Assembly: GCA_963693315.1 (NCBI GenBank)
Contig: OY856188.1
Span: forward strand, 185,470,487 to 185,534,486
Source of the DNA: Diogma glabrata
Lineage: Eukaryota > Arthropoda > Insecta > Diptera > Cylindrotomidae
Length of the DNA stretch: 64,000 bases
Reading direction: 5' to 3'
The notes beneath the pieces are model-generated. The model was not told where the DNA came from and searched no databases. It worked only from the letters and a program-made list of their open reading frames with translations. Below are positions 11,711-22,503 of the stretch, one piece after another (positions within the stretch are counted from its first letter, which is position 1; every line of letters starts with the position of its first letter). The position numbers and the translations under genes are program-made.

Positions 11711-11917
11711 CGGAACGCTAAATGGAGAGGTTTTTGAGTAGTTTACTGAGTGTATCATCTTTTCACTAAATTATGTTAATTTATGATCTGTTATAATTTT
11801 CCGGCATCGTAATGATGTTTCGTGTTAGTTTTGTAATAAATTTCTAAACAGAGATAAAAAAAATACTTGTACTTTAACAAAGAGTTATGTTTGATATAGA
11901 TCGCTGCCCAAAACTAA
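11711..11917 (+). mobile_element. Detached LINE 5' fragment (family 1)
   Basis: This stretch matches, in reverse orientation, the last 210 bases of the window (63787-64000), which lie directly upstream of the LINE ORF on the minus strand. Shared words include AACGCTAAATG, GAGGTTTTTGAGTAGTTT and CTTGTACTTTAACAAAGAGT. The match stops at GCTGCCCAAAACTA, after which this locus continues with unrelated sequence. It is either the 5' UTR of another family-1 copy or a repeat into which the other copy was joined. Confidence 0.7.
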
Positions 11918-12483
11918 AAACCGTGTCCTCATAAAAGTTTTTTGCCGAAAACTATATCAAAATCCTTAACCCAGAACGAAGTCTTGATATCCAGAGCTGT
12001 GAGATTTCGGCCTCTCCATATTTTTATATTGTTTTTTATAAGACATTTGTATTTTATTTTAAATTATGAAATCAATTTGTATTTAATTTATTTAAATTTG
12101 ACTATGATATTTTACGTTTTTTAATGGTCCAGTCACGTCGTCCAGTCCTCGGTCATTGCTTCAATACTGGTCATCATTATTGGTCCGTTACTGGGCCAAC
12201 TATTCAACCTAATACTAATAATATTATTTATTTAAACTATCTGGTTTGACGAAACTAAAATTTCGTGATACTTTACATGTTTGATCGATTTGATGAAATC
12301 AAATTTAGAAAATTGGTCGATTTTATGAAATTAAATATAATTTTAGCAGTTTAGTACAATTAAGCAGCGAACTAGACTCTGAACACACAACTTCCAACGA
12401 CGATGGCGCACTTTAGTTTATGTTTTAACATCTTAAATTTGTTTATAAATTTGTTAAATAAATTACATGTGCGACAGCCCACA
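11918..12483. other. Spacer with a word-array fragment
   Basis: No gene. At 12125-12195 a short run of TGGTCCAGTC, ACTGGTCATC and TTGGTCCGTTACTGGGCC words resembles the arms of the element at 5.2-6.3 kb, so it may be a fragment of that class. The remainder is plain AT-rich DNA. Confidence 0.4.
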
Positions 12484-13861
12484 TCCACTGGGGTTCTGAC
12501 TACCAGAAAACGTTTTATCGGTCAAAAAAAGTTTAAACGTGTCCCGGCGTTTCGCTGGATCACGGCTAGGAATCGAGATGTATCGATTTGAAGTTAATAA
12601 GTATCATATGGGGGAAATTGTCACATTTGGGGTCTTTTTTGGCATAACTCGAGAGCAACTAGTCCGATTTTGCTGAAACAAATTAAGAAATTAAGAATTA
12701 CAATTAAATAAATAAAAATAAAAAATAAATAAAAGATAGAAAATAAAAAATAAAAAGGTAAAAAAAATAAAATCAATACACATAGACACAAGTCCAAATA
12801 CATTTAAAACAATAAATTTTGGAGTTTATTCCAGTAAAAATATTAAAAATAGTAGGTTCTTGTATAAGCTTAGAATGAAAGCAATTCTTCACGAGGATGA
12901 AGTTTCCCGGAACAAGCGTAGCGAGTGGAGGGGGAATTATCCGAGTGAAGAATTGCCTTCATTCTAAGCGAATACAAGATGCTATTTTATCCACGACTTC
13001 AAAATATTTCATTTAATTTCCAGTTTTCCTGTAAAAGTTTATATCGCCATATTGAAATTAATTCATAACAAGAAAAACACGATAACAACGATAACAAGAA
13101 AAACAAAACAAGTTTGTTGTTTATTTTAGATTTTATATATGTATTGTTCTTGTTTTAACTTGTTTATATTACTATACCAACATATCAAGTTTTTAATTTG
13201 TTAGGGGAATATTTAATAAATAGAGTGGAATGAAATAAATAAAGTAGAATTTAATATATAAAGTGGAATGAATACAATTACAATGAAAGGTATACGCATG
13301 GAAAGTATATATTCTTTAGTAGTCGTGGATAAAAAAATTTCTATGAAAAATCAATATTCTTGTCAAAATGAAATACCTTTACTTGATTGTGAATAAAAGC
13401 GAAACGCGTTCATCGATTTTCATGATCCATGTCTCATTTTGTCCACAGATTATGTGATTTTACATTAAAGTAATAAGACTTCACACTTTTTTCCGTTTTG
13501 AATTTTTCATGATTTTTCAAAATACAATTTTTTTATTTTTTACGCCAAAAATTATTTTTTTTCTTCATAAATTTATTATAACTGCGAAACCGTTGATTGT
13601 GTAAAGAAATAGTATAATAGTAGATTAAAGGAATTGTAATTCTTAATTTTTCTAAATTTGTTTCAGTAAAATCGGACCAGTCGTTCTCGAGTAATGTCGA
13701 AAAAAAAAAGACCCCCAAATGTGACAATTTCCCCTATATGATACCTACTAACTTCAAACCAATATATCTCGATTCCTAGCCGTGACCCAGCGAAACGCTG
13801 GGACACGTATAACTTTTTTTTCACCGATATAACTTTTCCCGGTAGTCAGAACCCCAGCGGA
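12484..13861. mobile_element. Element with ~230 bp terminal inverted repeats
   Basis: The left arm (about 12484-12709) and the reverse complement of the right arm (about 13620-13861) align over their length. Shared words include GGGGTTCTGACTACC, GCGTTTCGCTGG, CACGGCTAGGAATCGAGAT and GGGGAAATTGTCACATTTGG. The arms diverge by roughly 10-15% by eye. No transposase is visible between them; instead the middle holds AT-rich DNA and a nested hairpin element at 12860-13337. The outer ends begin near ATCC(A/G)CTGGGG. No clear target duplication was found. It resembles a foldback or MULE-like non-autonomous element. Confidence 0.7.
12860..13337 (-). mobile_element. Hairpin non-autonomous element, copy 1
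   Basis: In reverse orientation this matches the insertion at 54256-54710 in the Copia gag. It has a strong hairpin at 12865-12979 (GGCAATTCTTCAC-type stem mirrored by GTGAAGAATTGCC, with CTTAGAATGAA extensions) around a GC-richer loop. The AT-rich body lies between mirrored TTTTATCCACGACT (about 12989) and AGTCGTGGATAAAA (13321). It encodes nothing. It sits inside the long-inverted-repeat element, so it is the younger insertion. Confidence 0.7.
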
Positions 13862-13966
13862 TCACTGACCCCTACCATTTGACGCACAGTGTTATATAAT
13901 CAACAATTAAATATAAATAACACCGTAAGTCTTAGTTATGGAATATTCTTTGACGATAACGCTCTA

Positions 13967-14118
13967 TTTTTTTTTTAAATAAAATGTGTTGGGTAGTAGG
14001 AGTTACAATGTGTGTCACAACAACACATAAGAACCTTTTAAGAAAAAGGTCCCATAACAATTAACAACATGCGCTTTCTAAGGTGTTGATGGACGCAATT
14101 TTTTTTATTTTTTTAAAG
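13967..14118 (-). mobile_element. LINE 3' end fragment (family 1)
   Basis: On the minus strand this reads AAGGTGTTG-like C-terminal coding text, then TTGTTGTGACACACATTG and the A-rich tail, matching the 3' ends of the copies at 10.3 kb and 60.95 kb. Only about 150 bp remain, a severe 5' truncation typical of target-primed reverse transcription. Confidence 0.8.
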
Positions 14119-16684
14119 AATGAACTTTTTTGCTTGCTCGAACAAATGAGCTTCCATATAACTATTATATATGCTGGCTTGAGGAAAACAATACGTTACA
14201 TGATCTTGGTATATGCTTCTTGCACTAGGTAAATTAGGAACATAATTTTAGCTTTGTTCCTGCAAATTTGAAAAAAAAATATATTATATTTATTTCCATC
14301 CTTTCATGAAATATTGCTCTATGTCGTACATTATTATGTGAAAGGATTTCTTATTTAGTTTTCCATTCTTTAAAAAGAATATTAAAAAACAGTTCTGCAA
14401 ACAACACTCTTGTTTGGAAGACGCATTCGCACAAGTAATTCAATCTACTATTACGGAGTTAAAATTGTAAAGTATCATTCGGTGATCGGTCCATACCTTA
14501 CAATGATTTTCTTTGAAGGAACAATGAGAATGTTTTTCAACCGAATCAAATGTTGTAACCGAAATCGACCTGAAATCAAAGCCCACAGTTTTGAAGAAAC
14601 TGGAGCAAAATGATTAAACAAACTTATAACAAAAACCAAAAGAGTATGAGGCAAAAAGAATTATATTTATTTTTGTTTGTTTTTCTCCTTTATATATAAA
14701 AACAATATTAAACGTTAAAGCCTGCTTCTAATGAGCATAACAAATTCCCAATTGAACCCATCCCAATAATACATTTAAAAAAAACTTTTACAAATATTTC
14801 ATTCATTTATAAATGAATATTTAAAAGCATGAACAATACACATTGAGTGCGTTTAAACCAACAATGCCACGTTTAAAATATTTTTATAACATTAGATGAG
14901 TTTTTTGCTGTAAAATACAAAACAAAAACTCCATTCATATTTTTTTGAATAACCCGAAGTTATTTCACAACTCATTTGAATGAGTAGAATGGGTTACAAA
15001 AATGAATAAAAAATAAAGTGAAAAAAGGAAGTACATAGAAAAAATAATATTAATTTTGTGAAGATAATACTTGATTTTATAATATTACAAAAACTAGGAA
15101 TACTCATTCATTCATACTTTTACTTCACTAGAAAACTTTTTTTATTGGTTTACCAACATTCTATTTAAAGTTTCAAGATTGAAAAAAGAAAAACATTTTC
15201 TTTCTCAAATTTAATTGTAAGTAAAGTTTGACTGTAACGAAAAAAAATGTTCAATAAAAACCTTGAAAATTACATGAATTTCTTAACTAAAAACAAATGT
15301 TTTCCATTAACCATTTTATCTTACACCATAACCAAAAATACATTTAGAAATTGCAACCTTCAAATTTATGTCTACAAATTATCGAATTTTCTTCCTTTTT
15401 TCTATTTTCTTGTTTAAATTCTTAAATAAAAATTAAACCAAAAAACTTTATTTGTTCTAGAAAATAAAATATCTTCTTGAAAGTAATAAAAACATTGAAT
15501 TCCACTTCGTCTTAACGCCCAACGCAATATTCATCAACTTAAACAATTTGTTTCCTCCACGCTTTATGGGTCAAATTGTAAGCGAATATTATATTTTGGT
15601 TATACTTATTAAAGACCTGATAAAATTTTTTTATAGTTTTTGTAGTTTTCTAGTTATTTTATATTGTCATAATTTAGTTTTTCCATCATTTAATATTAAT
15701 ATATGGTATTTTTGTCAAACAATATTATCTTTATTGTATGAGAGATATAACAACAAAATTCCTTTGAGTGACAATTACACAATATTTCTTCTTTTCAATT
15801 TTTATTTGAACGAAAAGTTTTATCAACATGAAATTGGGTGAAATGAGGAGGAAGTAGTAGAAGGATACTTATTAGGACAGTGATTTTAGTTAAAAGTAAA
15901 CGTGGATCAGACATTTAGATGTCAACCAAAATTTTAAAAAAAAAGATTGCAATCGCGAATTCAATTTTTATTTTCTGTTTCAGAGTTTTCTGAACAATAC
16001 ATTATTTTTAACTCTAACACAATAGATTTAAAAGATTGTTGATAGCAGTAAATTTTTATTTTAAACAATATTGTTCATTCAAGCAATAAATTTGTTTTCC
16101 TTTACTTAACGACAACATTCCTCATTTAACGATATAAGACAAATACACATATTAATCAAACACTTAATTCTTTCAATAAAAATGTATTAAATTGTAAAGA
16201 AAGAAAGATATCGGTTATTGTAATTCTTAAAGCATTTGTAAGAAATAGAACTATTTTTGATATTTTGTGCGTTGATTTTTTCAGTTCGTTTTGTAATGGT
16301 ATATAAACTATAAACCTCCGTCTAATAAATAATGTACACCTATTTTTTCGCAATTTCCTCCACAGTTTTTTTGTTTTTTTTGTTTTTTTTTTTTAAATTT
16401 ATTATTATTATTATTATTTACAAAATGTTCAATCTTGCTTCTTGTACGCCTAAAATCTATGTAAGATTGCACGGCAGAACTAACGTTTTTTTGTTTTATC
16501 AGTTGCTTCGTATGTTTTAGTTAAATTTAATTACGTTATACATTAAATAAATTCAGTTAAATTCTAAACTATTTCATATTCTAAGTAGTTGTGGCACTAA
16601 ATCATAAATTTTACTTAAATTTTATTCAGTGAAATTGGAGTCTTGAATTATTGTATTATATTATTTCCACCACTCATTTCATTC
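14119..16684. other. AT-rich non-coding DNA
   Basis: No convincing gene. The plus frame at 14410-14613 includes KYHSVIGPY and FFEGTM, which faintly recall the HSVIGPYFF...G segment of Tc1/mariner-group transposases, but too little remains to call. An ATT microsatellite lies near 16397-16420. Several medium open frames (15548-15841 among them) are hydrophobic and AT-driven with no visible domain. Confidence 0.45.
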
Positions 16685-17010
16685 GGCAGGTTTTTCTATT
16701 TGAATTTAATATTGTGCATTCAAATACAAATCATATATTGATTTTTTGAACCTCGACAGAGTTTCTGACTGATGATGGAAGATCATTGAAAAGATTATAC
16801 CCTCGATATATTACATTATTGTTAAAAGCGTTAAGAAAAGTTGCAAATCTGGTACTGTGACCGTGTTCTTGTTTCATATGTATGCAGTTCAGCAATTTGC
16901 GGTAGGATAAGATCATTTTGTATAAGCTTATTAAGTTCCTTGTATATCAGCAGCAGAATTTGCAATTTACTTATATTTGGAAGTGATATGATGTTGAGTC
17001 AGTTAGTCGC
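16685..17010 (-). pseudogene. LINE C-terminal fragment
   Basis: Minus-strand text reads LQILLLIYKELNKLI and then, after one frame change, TRFATFLNAFNNNVIYRG with FNDLPSSVRNSVEVQ. This is the usual C-terminal pattern of many LINE ORF2 proteins (H.Y.TR... then ..YRG...FN.LP). It has no RT core, is frameshifted, and is truncated upstream. Family membership is unclear. Confidence 0.5.
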
Positions 17011-17345
17011 AGCAACACGATGTAAAGGCTAAGTTTTTGTTTTTGTCTAGATTTTCTTGTATGTGAAGATGGTCACCTGGATTCGCACCAGCTTAAGGTA
17101 GCGGCGGGAGAATGTAGGTTTTGTGTGCACGACCAACTGGTGGAACTCCATGGACCACCAAATCTCCTATTGCAAGATGAGGTCCAACGGTTGTTTTAGA
17201 GACTACTAATTTCGGTTTCAGTGTTAGTTTTCAGTAATCTTAATTTTTGTGTATTATATACCGCAGGAGTGAGCGTTAGCTTTTCAGGCTAATGATTATC
17301 GGTACTTAACGATCCCGCGGACTCCGAGTTGAGTAAAGTCATTAT
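17011..17345. other. Spacer
   Basis: Moderately GC-rich DNA with no recognisable coding or repeat content. It directly flanks the TIR element that follows. Confidence 0.4.
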
Positions 17346-18013
17346 CCCGACTAGAATTATGTAAGGGCTCAGATCTGGACCGGATACGGCTTTCCCTACT
17401 ACTGATAGGGACCGTATTAGGCACCCCGAACAGGTCCTGATCAGTAATGTAACGCCTCAAACTATCCAAACCGGATCAGGCAGCCCTACTAAAAATGGAC
17501 CACGACCGGATCATTCAAAATAGGGAGTTTTCTTTAACATACATTAGGTAAATTTAGAAAATTGACTACTACATACATTATACAAAAATGTTTATAAAAA
17601 TATTCTAACTTTATACTTACCTATATGTAATCATAACGCAGAGAAGCGATAACTAAACTATATGTGAAATTTTGCAAACTATGTATATATAAAATGGATA
17701 ATGCTCTAGTGAATTTTAACCAAATGAAATTTATTAAAATGAAATAGGTCTCAGATCAGGACAAATAGGACATACCTTAACTGGAAAATCAGATATGATT
17801 CTGATCCGGGCCTGGCCCGGCATTTACTACCACGGATGAGATAGGTTTTCGAAATCCGGACCGGATCAGGACAAATACGGCACGCCCTAACAGTGAAATC
17901 AGGTATGATTTGTGATAGGGGCCTGATGCAAATGCCCTATTAGGTTTTACCTTATTACACCTTGCTCCGGCCCGGATCATGATAGGGCATACCTGAACAA
18001 ATTGCTAGTCGGG
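17346..18013. mobile_element. TIR element with GGATCAGG arrays
   Basis: The ends are inverted: CCCGACTAG at 17346-17354 and CTAGTCGGG at 18005-18013, with partial similarity inward (AATTATG versus CAATTTG). AT precedes and follows the ends, a possible 2 bp target duplication. Both arms are arrays of words such as CCGGATCAGG, CCTGATC and CGGCACGCCCTA. The centre (17638-17733) is the core shared with copies at 5.8 and 48.15 kb (AACTAAACTATATGTGAAA, AAAATGGATAATGCTCTAG, TTTTAACCAAATGAAATTT). It is 668 bp long and non-coding. Confidence 0.75.
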
Positions 18014-18967
18014 ATGTCGTCTCGGAGGTTGGGAATAACGGAACAATAAGTGATGGATCTTGTTTCGTCAGGGCTTCGATTCTCGGCGTGTTACCAGACT
18101 TGGTCACAGGACATCAGTGCAAATTTGGTCCAAGCTTTGGCCGTTTGAAAATGTCAAGCCTGGCCCAAACCCCAAAAGCTTTAGCGCGAACTTGGTCCAG
18201 TTTTAGCCCCTTAGCTTTTTCTTACACGGGCTTCCATTATTTTCTTTATAGGAAACGGTTTTAAAATTGTTATTCTTGCCTTCATTGGTTGTTATTCTTA
18301 TACATTTATAAAAAAACACTTTTTTTTTTTTATTTATTTCAAATTAAATCAGCATATATACATCTAAAGCGTAGCCTTTTTACAATCTACTTGCAGGCAA
18401 GTAAATTTTCTTATGTATATTTTCAATTATATAATATTTTTAGAATTCAAGATGGTGTAAATTGTATACTTAATAAAAAAGAAAGTAATGTAAACTTAAA
18501 ATTACCAGCAAAACGTAATACATTTAAAATTTATTTACATAGCAAAAGAGATTAAACTAATGAAAAAGATAAATACTATAGAACCGAAAAAAACTAAGCT
18601 AAGCTCAATTTATGATAATTAAATTAAATTATTTTAATAATTAATAGTTAGTGCAGTTATAAAATAAACGATAATTGCAAATATAGTTTAAATACTTCAC
18701 CATCCCTTATTTCCCTCAGTTGGCACATACAATCATTTTTCATTCCATATTTATGATTAATTGGTTCCCAGATCATGTGTGATTTTATATTTATTTATAA
18801 TTAATTAATGAATTAATGTCTTTATCTATTTATCTATTAATCGACATTCATCTATAATTACTTATTTGTTAATATTTTTATTTATTTAATTTTCTATTTA
18901 TTTATGCTCGACAAAGAGTAACTAGATATATTATATTCTGATTCCGATAGTAAAATTACAGTTTGGA
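18014..18967. other. Spacer, GC-richer then AT-rich
   Basis: 18014-18235 is GC-richer and contains TTGGTCCAAGCTTTGGCC and CTTGGTCCAG words reminiscent of the word-array elements, without ends that could be defined. 18241-18967 is AT-rich with ATTTATTTA-type simple repeats near 18790-18905, probably next to the 3' end of the minus-strand LINE. No gene. Confidence 0.4.
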
Positions 18968-21900
18968 TTAGGCTTTGGAAGATAGAAATTCAAATGACAG
19001 TCTTTTAAATGTTCCAAAAGAGCCAGCAGACTTTATGCTATGATCCAATGAATTCCAAACTTTAATAGCATGAACGAAAAAGGACGATTGTCAGGCTTTA
19101 GAATTGCAATTAATTGGTAAATTTATATTTAGTGTCCTGGTCGATCTAGATAGATTTATCTTTTCATACAAGTAGTTCGGTTTTTTTAAATTGATTAATT
19201 TATATAAAAAAAGCAACGAAATAAAATCAAGGTAGTTACGGAGAGAGCAACTCAAAATCAATTTAGAATAGTGTGAAATCGATTCACCCATCTTTTTATT
19301 ATATATATACCTAGCACAAGAGTTATAAGCAACATTAAGGTTTTTCCAGCCGACTTCCGAACATCCAGCGTAAATAGGAGCACAGTATATTAGATGCGGA
19401 ACTATTAATGATTGGACTAGTTTTAATATAATATCACAGGGCGTATAACTTGCACACAACCGAAGTTTGCTCAAAGTCATGTAAATCTTGAAACAAATTT
19501 TTGAAACGTGGTCATCCCAGTTAAGAAAATTGTTTACAATCAGGCCCAAGTTTCTTACTTTATTATGTAGTTGGATTACTTGACCATCAATAAAAAGTTG
19601 AGTTGAATTTAAGTTATTTATATTAGTTTTATTGCTAGCAATAATCATTGCTTGAGACTGTAACGTACAGTTGACCGAAGTTAATTATGTACTGTTAACA
19701 GAAATTATCTCTCTGTTGTTTTTACTGAACCGCTCATTTTTTGGCTGCTTCAGATAGGTGTGGGTTTTTACAGTAAAACAGAGAGATCTAGATAGAGCGG
19801 AAATAAAATTAGAAAACTAAAAATTAAAAAAAAAATTTTTGGTCTCACACCCTACTAAATCTGAATTTCTCTCGCTCTCTCAATACAAAAAAAACTATTT
19901 ATTCATGGTTACAAACAATTTAATCAAAAAAAAAAAATTTTAAATTTGCAAATTACAATCAATTTTTCTTTTCATCGATTTTTTTTCCTTTTTATTTCAT
20001 TTTCAAAATTATATAAAAAAATTAATTAAAATAATAACTTACGTATATTATCCCACCTACAATTTTTCCTATTTTTAAACTAAAAGGTAAGACAAACACA
20101 AACGCATATATATTTTTTTTTTGTTTTGGCTATAAGTTGATAACAGTGATACAACTTATTAATTGCAACATGATGATGTTGGTGAATGAGGATTTATAAA
20201 ATAGTTGATTTCCACATATGTAGATTAATAACAATGTTTAGTTATTTTGTTGTTAATGTTGAGGTAATGGTGGTGATTTATTATATGTATTTCATAAAAT
20301 GGAATAAACGATGTCCAATATATTCAAGTTGATGGTATAATAATTCGTAACAATTGATAGTAATGCTGATGGTATTTTTTATAATGCTGAGATTACGATA
20401 TAGCATTTGATGTCACAACAAAACAAAAATATAACTTTGTTGTCGATGATTTTCTTAATTTTCTTAATCGGGTACAAACACAATACAAACAAAAAAATTA
20501 TTTTTTTTACATTTTTGTCACTTTACATATGTATATTATTCAATTATATAAATAATTTTTATTTTATTATTGCACCACTATAAAACTCAAAAGAAAAAAT
20601 AAGCGCACAAAATTTGTTAAAAACAACCGAAAAATAGTCATAATTTTTGTATTAACTACTATCTAGCTAGTATCTACTACCGAGAATTTTTCTTTTTAAA
20701 ACAATAGCAAGACCCGTATTAAATAAAAACTAATACTTAGCTAGTCACAAAACTAAACAAATGCACCGCACCGTATAAAGATTTCTTTTAAAAAAACGAA
20801 ATTTTATTTTAATGTTTAAAATTTTTGGTTTAACTTCGATAGAAAACCAAAGACTGACCCAAATATACAAATTAATCAACCTTATATACTTTAATAATTC
20901 TGTTGTACATAATGTAACAAAAGCAAAAAAAAATCTTCCCGTAAATTATTTAATCATAAATTAACTTTTACAAAGGAAACATATGTTTAAAAAAAATTTG
21001 TTGTTTTTGGCCTCCAGCGACACTGGACCAAGAAATTTCATGTTATAAAAAAAATGTATTTTATTTTTCGTTTAACAGTTATCAACAATTGTTACAAGAC
21101 TTAGCTGGGTTAATTTTTATTTTATTCCTTTTCGCCCATTCAGAGATCAATATCGGAGTCGCATTTATTCTACTTACGCAGACACTATTATTTTCTAACG
21201 ATGCTGAGTCGTATAACTGTAGGTCATCAGCAAAGAGGTGGAAGGATACATCACTAATAGATAAATGAATGTCATTAATAAACATCATAAATAATAACGG
21301 CCCAAGAATAGAACCTTGAGGAACTCCAGCAGATGTGTACAACATGCCAGAATATGTATCACCAACTCGTACTATCTGACCTCTATCAGATAAGTAAGAA
21401 TGAAAAAGAGCTAAAGCACTGTTCGATAAATTGTATTGACTTCGTCGTTTTTCTAGTAGTATAATGTGATCCACTGAATCAAAAGCTTTAGAGAAGTCCA
21501 ACAAAACAACGTAGGAAATTTTACCAGTAGAGATGGATGTACTCAAGTCATCTATTATTTTTATTAGTGCAGAGGTTGTAGTGTGACTTTCACGAAAACC
21601 AGACTGAAATTGATGAATCTTGTTATTTTTATTGAGGTGAGCCAACAATTGTTTCTTCAAAATGTTTTCCAAGACTTTAGATAAGCAAGGCAAAATGCTT
21701 ATCGGCCTAAAGTCCTGAATATATTCAGGAGTAGATTTCTTGGGTACGGGTATTACAAATGCAGCCTTCCAAGTTTTAGGGAAAATGGATTTTGTTATAG
21801 ATGTATTTATGTAATGTGTAATGTAATGTAATTTATGTAATGTGTAGCTGTAATGTGTGTCACAAATTTAGATATAATTGGTAGCAATAAAATAACGAAA

Positions 21901-22060
21901 TTAATTATTGCGTTAGACTTTATTTCTGTAATAATTTTACAAACTTCAAGTTCAGATACATTGTCAAAATAGAAAGAATTCTCTGTGGATATAGATGAAA
22001 AATTATTATAACTTAGATGTTGACTTGGATGTTCACTTGGACTTGTTCTAATGTGAACTG
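18968..22060 (-). pseudogene. LINE RT (FADD clade) split by an insertion
   Basis: On the minus strand the RT runs from about 22000 (NVSELEV) through FPKTWKAAFVIPVPKK, FRPISILPCLSKVLE, LLDFSKAFDSVDH, AGVPQGSILGPLLF and the catalytic FADD (about 21220-21240) to NPAKS at 21101. There it is interrupted by 1,438 bp. It resumes at 19654 with QAMIIASN and continues through the thumb (VPHLIYCAPIYAG). A TGA at 19091-19093 interrupts the C-terminal frame, which otherwise continues FFVHAIKVWNSLD to a stop near 18970. Around 21815-21850 a TAATG/TAATT slippage expansion and a deletion remove the NA.G.D segment. It is dead. It belongs to a CR1-like group distinct from families 1 and 2. Confidence 0.85.
19659..21096. 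mobile_element. Putative solo LTR (1,438 bp)
   Basis: This block interrupts the LINE frame exactly. It begins TGTAAC and ends GTTACA, the TG...CA inverted ends of an LTR, and is flanked by a perfect 4 bp repeat AGAC (19655-19658 and 21097-21100). Removing the block and one AGAC restores an in-frame LINE reading. Four-base duplications are usual for many Gypsy-group elements. It contains no coding domain. Inside, ATCTCTCTGTT...TTTTTACTG near 19705 is mirrored by CAGTAAAACAGAGAGAT near 19770, and CTCTCGCTCTCTC lies near 19873. A non-autonomous DNA element is less likely because the inverted ends are only 6 bp. Confidence 0.7.
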
Positions 22061-22503
22061 TTTGTTGTTCTTATACTTTTTTGAATTACTAATTTCGCTT
22101 TTCTTGACAGGAATCGAATATTTTAAGCTTTTGTTCCTTTTCTATTACAAGAATTGAATATTTCTAACTTTTGTAGAGTTTTTTTTGTAATTTTTAAAAG
22201 CACAGTTTTCAAAAGAGTGAAAATTTTTTCCTGCTCACCTCTTTAAATTCGAACAATACAAAAAAAAGAATTTAAAAAAAAAGATTACGGTTATAGGATA
22301 TGTAAAGATTGAATAAAAATATAGCTGTCGGTTCATCATTTAAAATGTTATTTAGAAGGGGTTGAGTGGAAATTTTGAAATATAAAATATGATTATTGTT
22401 TTGCCAGTCCAAAACAATTTTTTTTTGTAATTTGCGAAGACACTGGTTTTGATTTATTTCTAAAACTGTGTTTTTGAGAAGAACTTTTCTTGTAGAATAT
22501 TAG
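22061..22503. other. AT-rich spacer
   Basis: No gene or repeat recognised between the minus-strand LINE and the GC-richer start of the plus-strand LINE. Confidence 0.45.

Noticed and set aside
14410..14613. Tc1/mariner-like VIGPY segment
   Set aside because: A single short resemblance without catalytic residues or inverted ends nearby.
17346..18013. Helitron
   Set aside because: CTAG near the end and AT flanks superficially fit, but the ends are inverted repeats and there is no terminal CTRR with a 3' hairpin.
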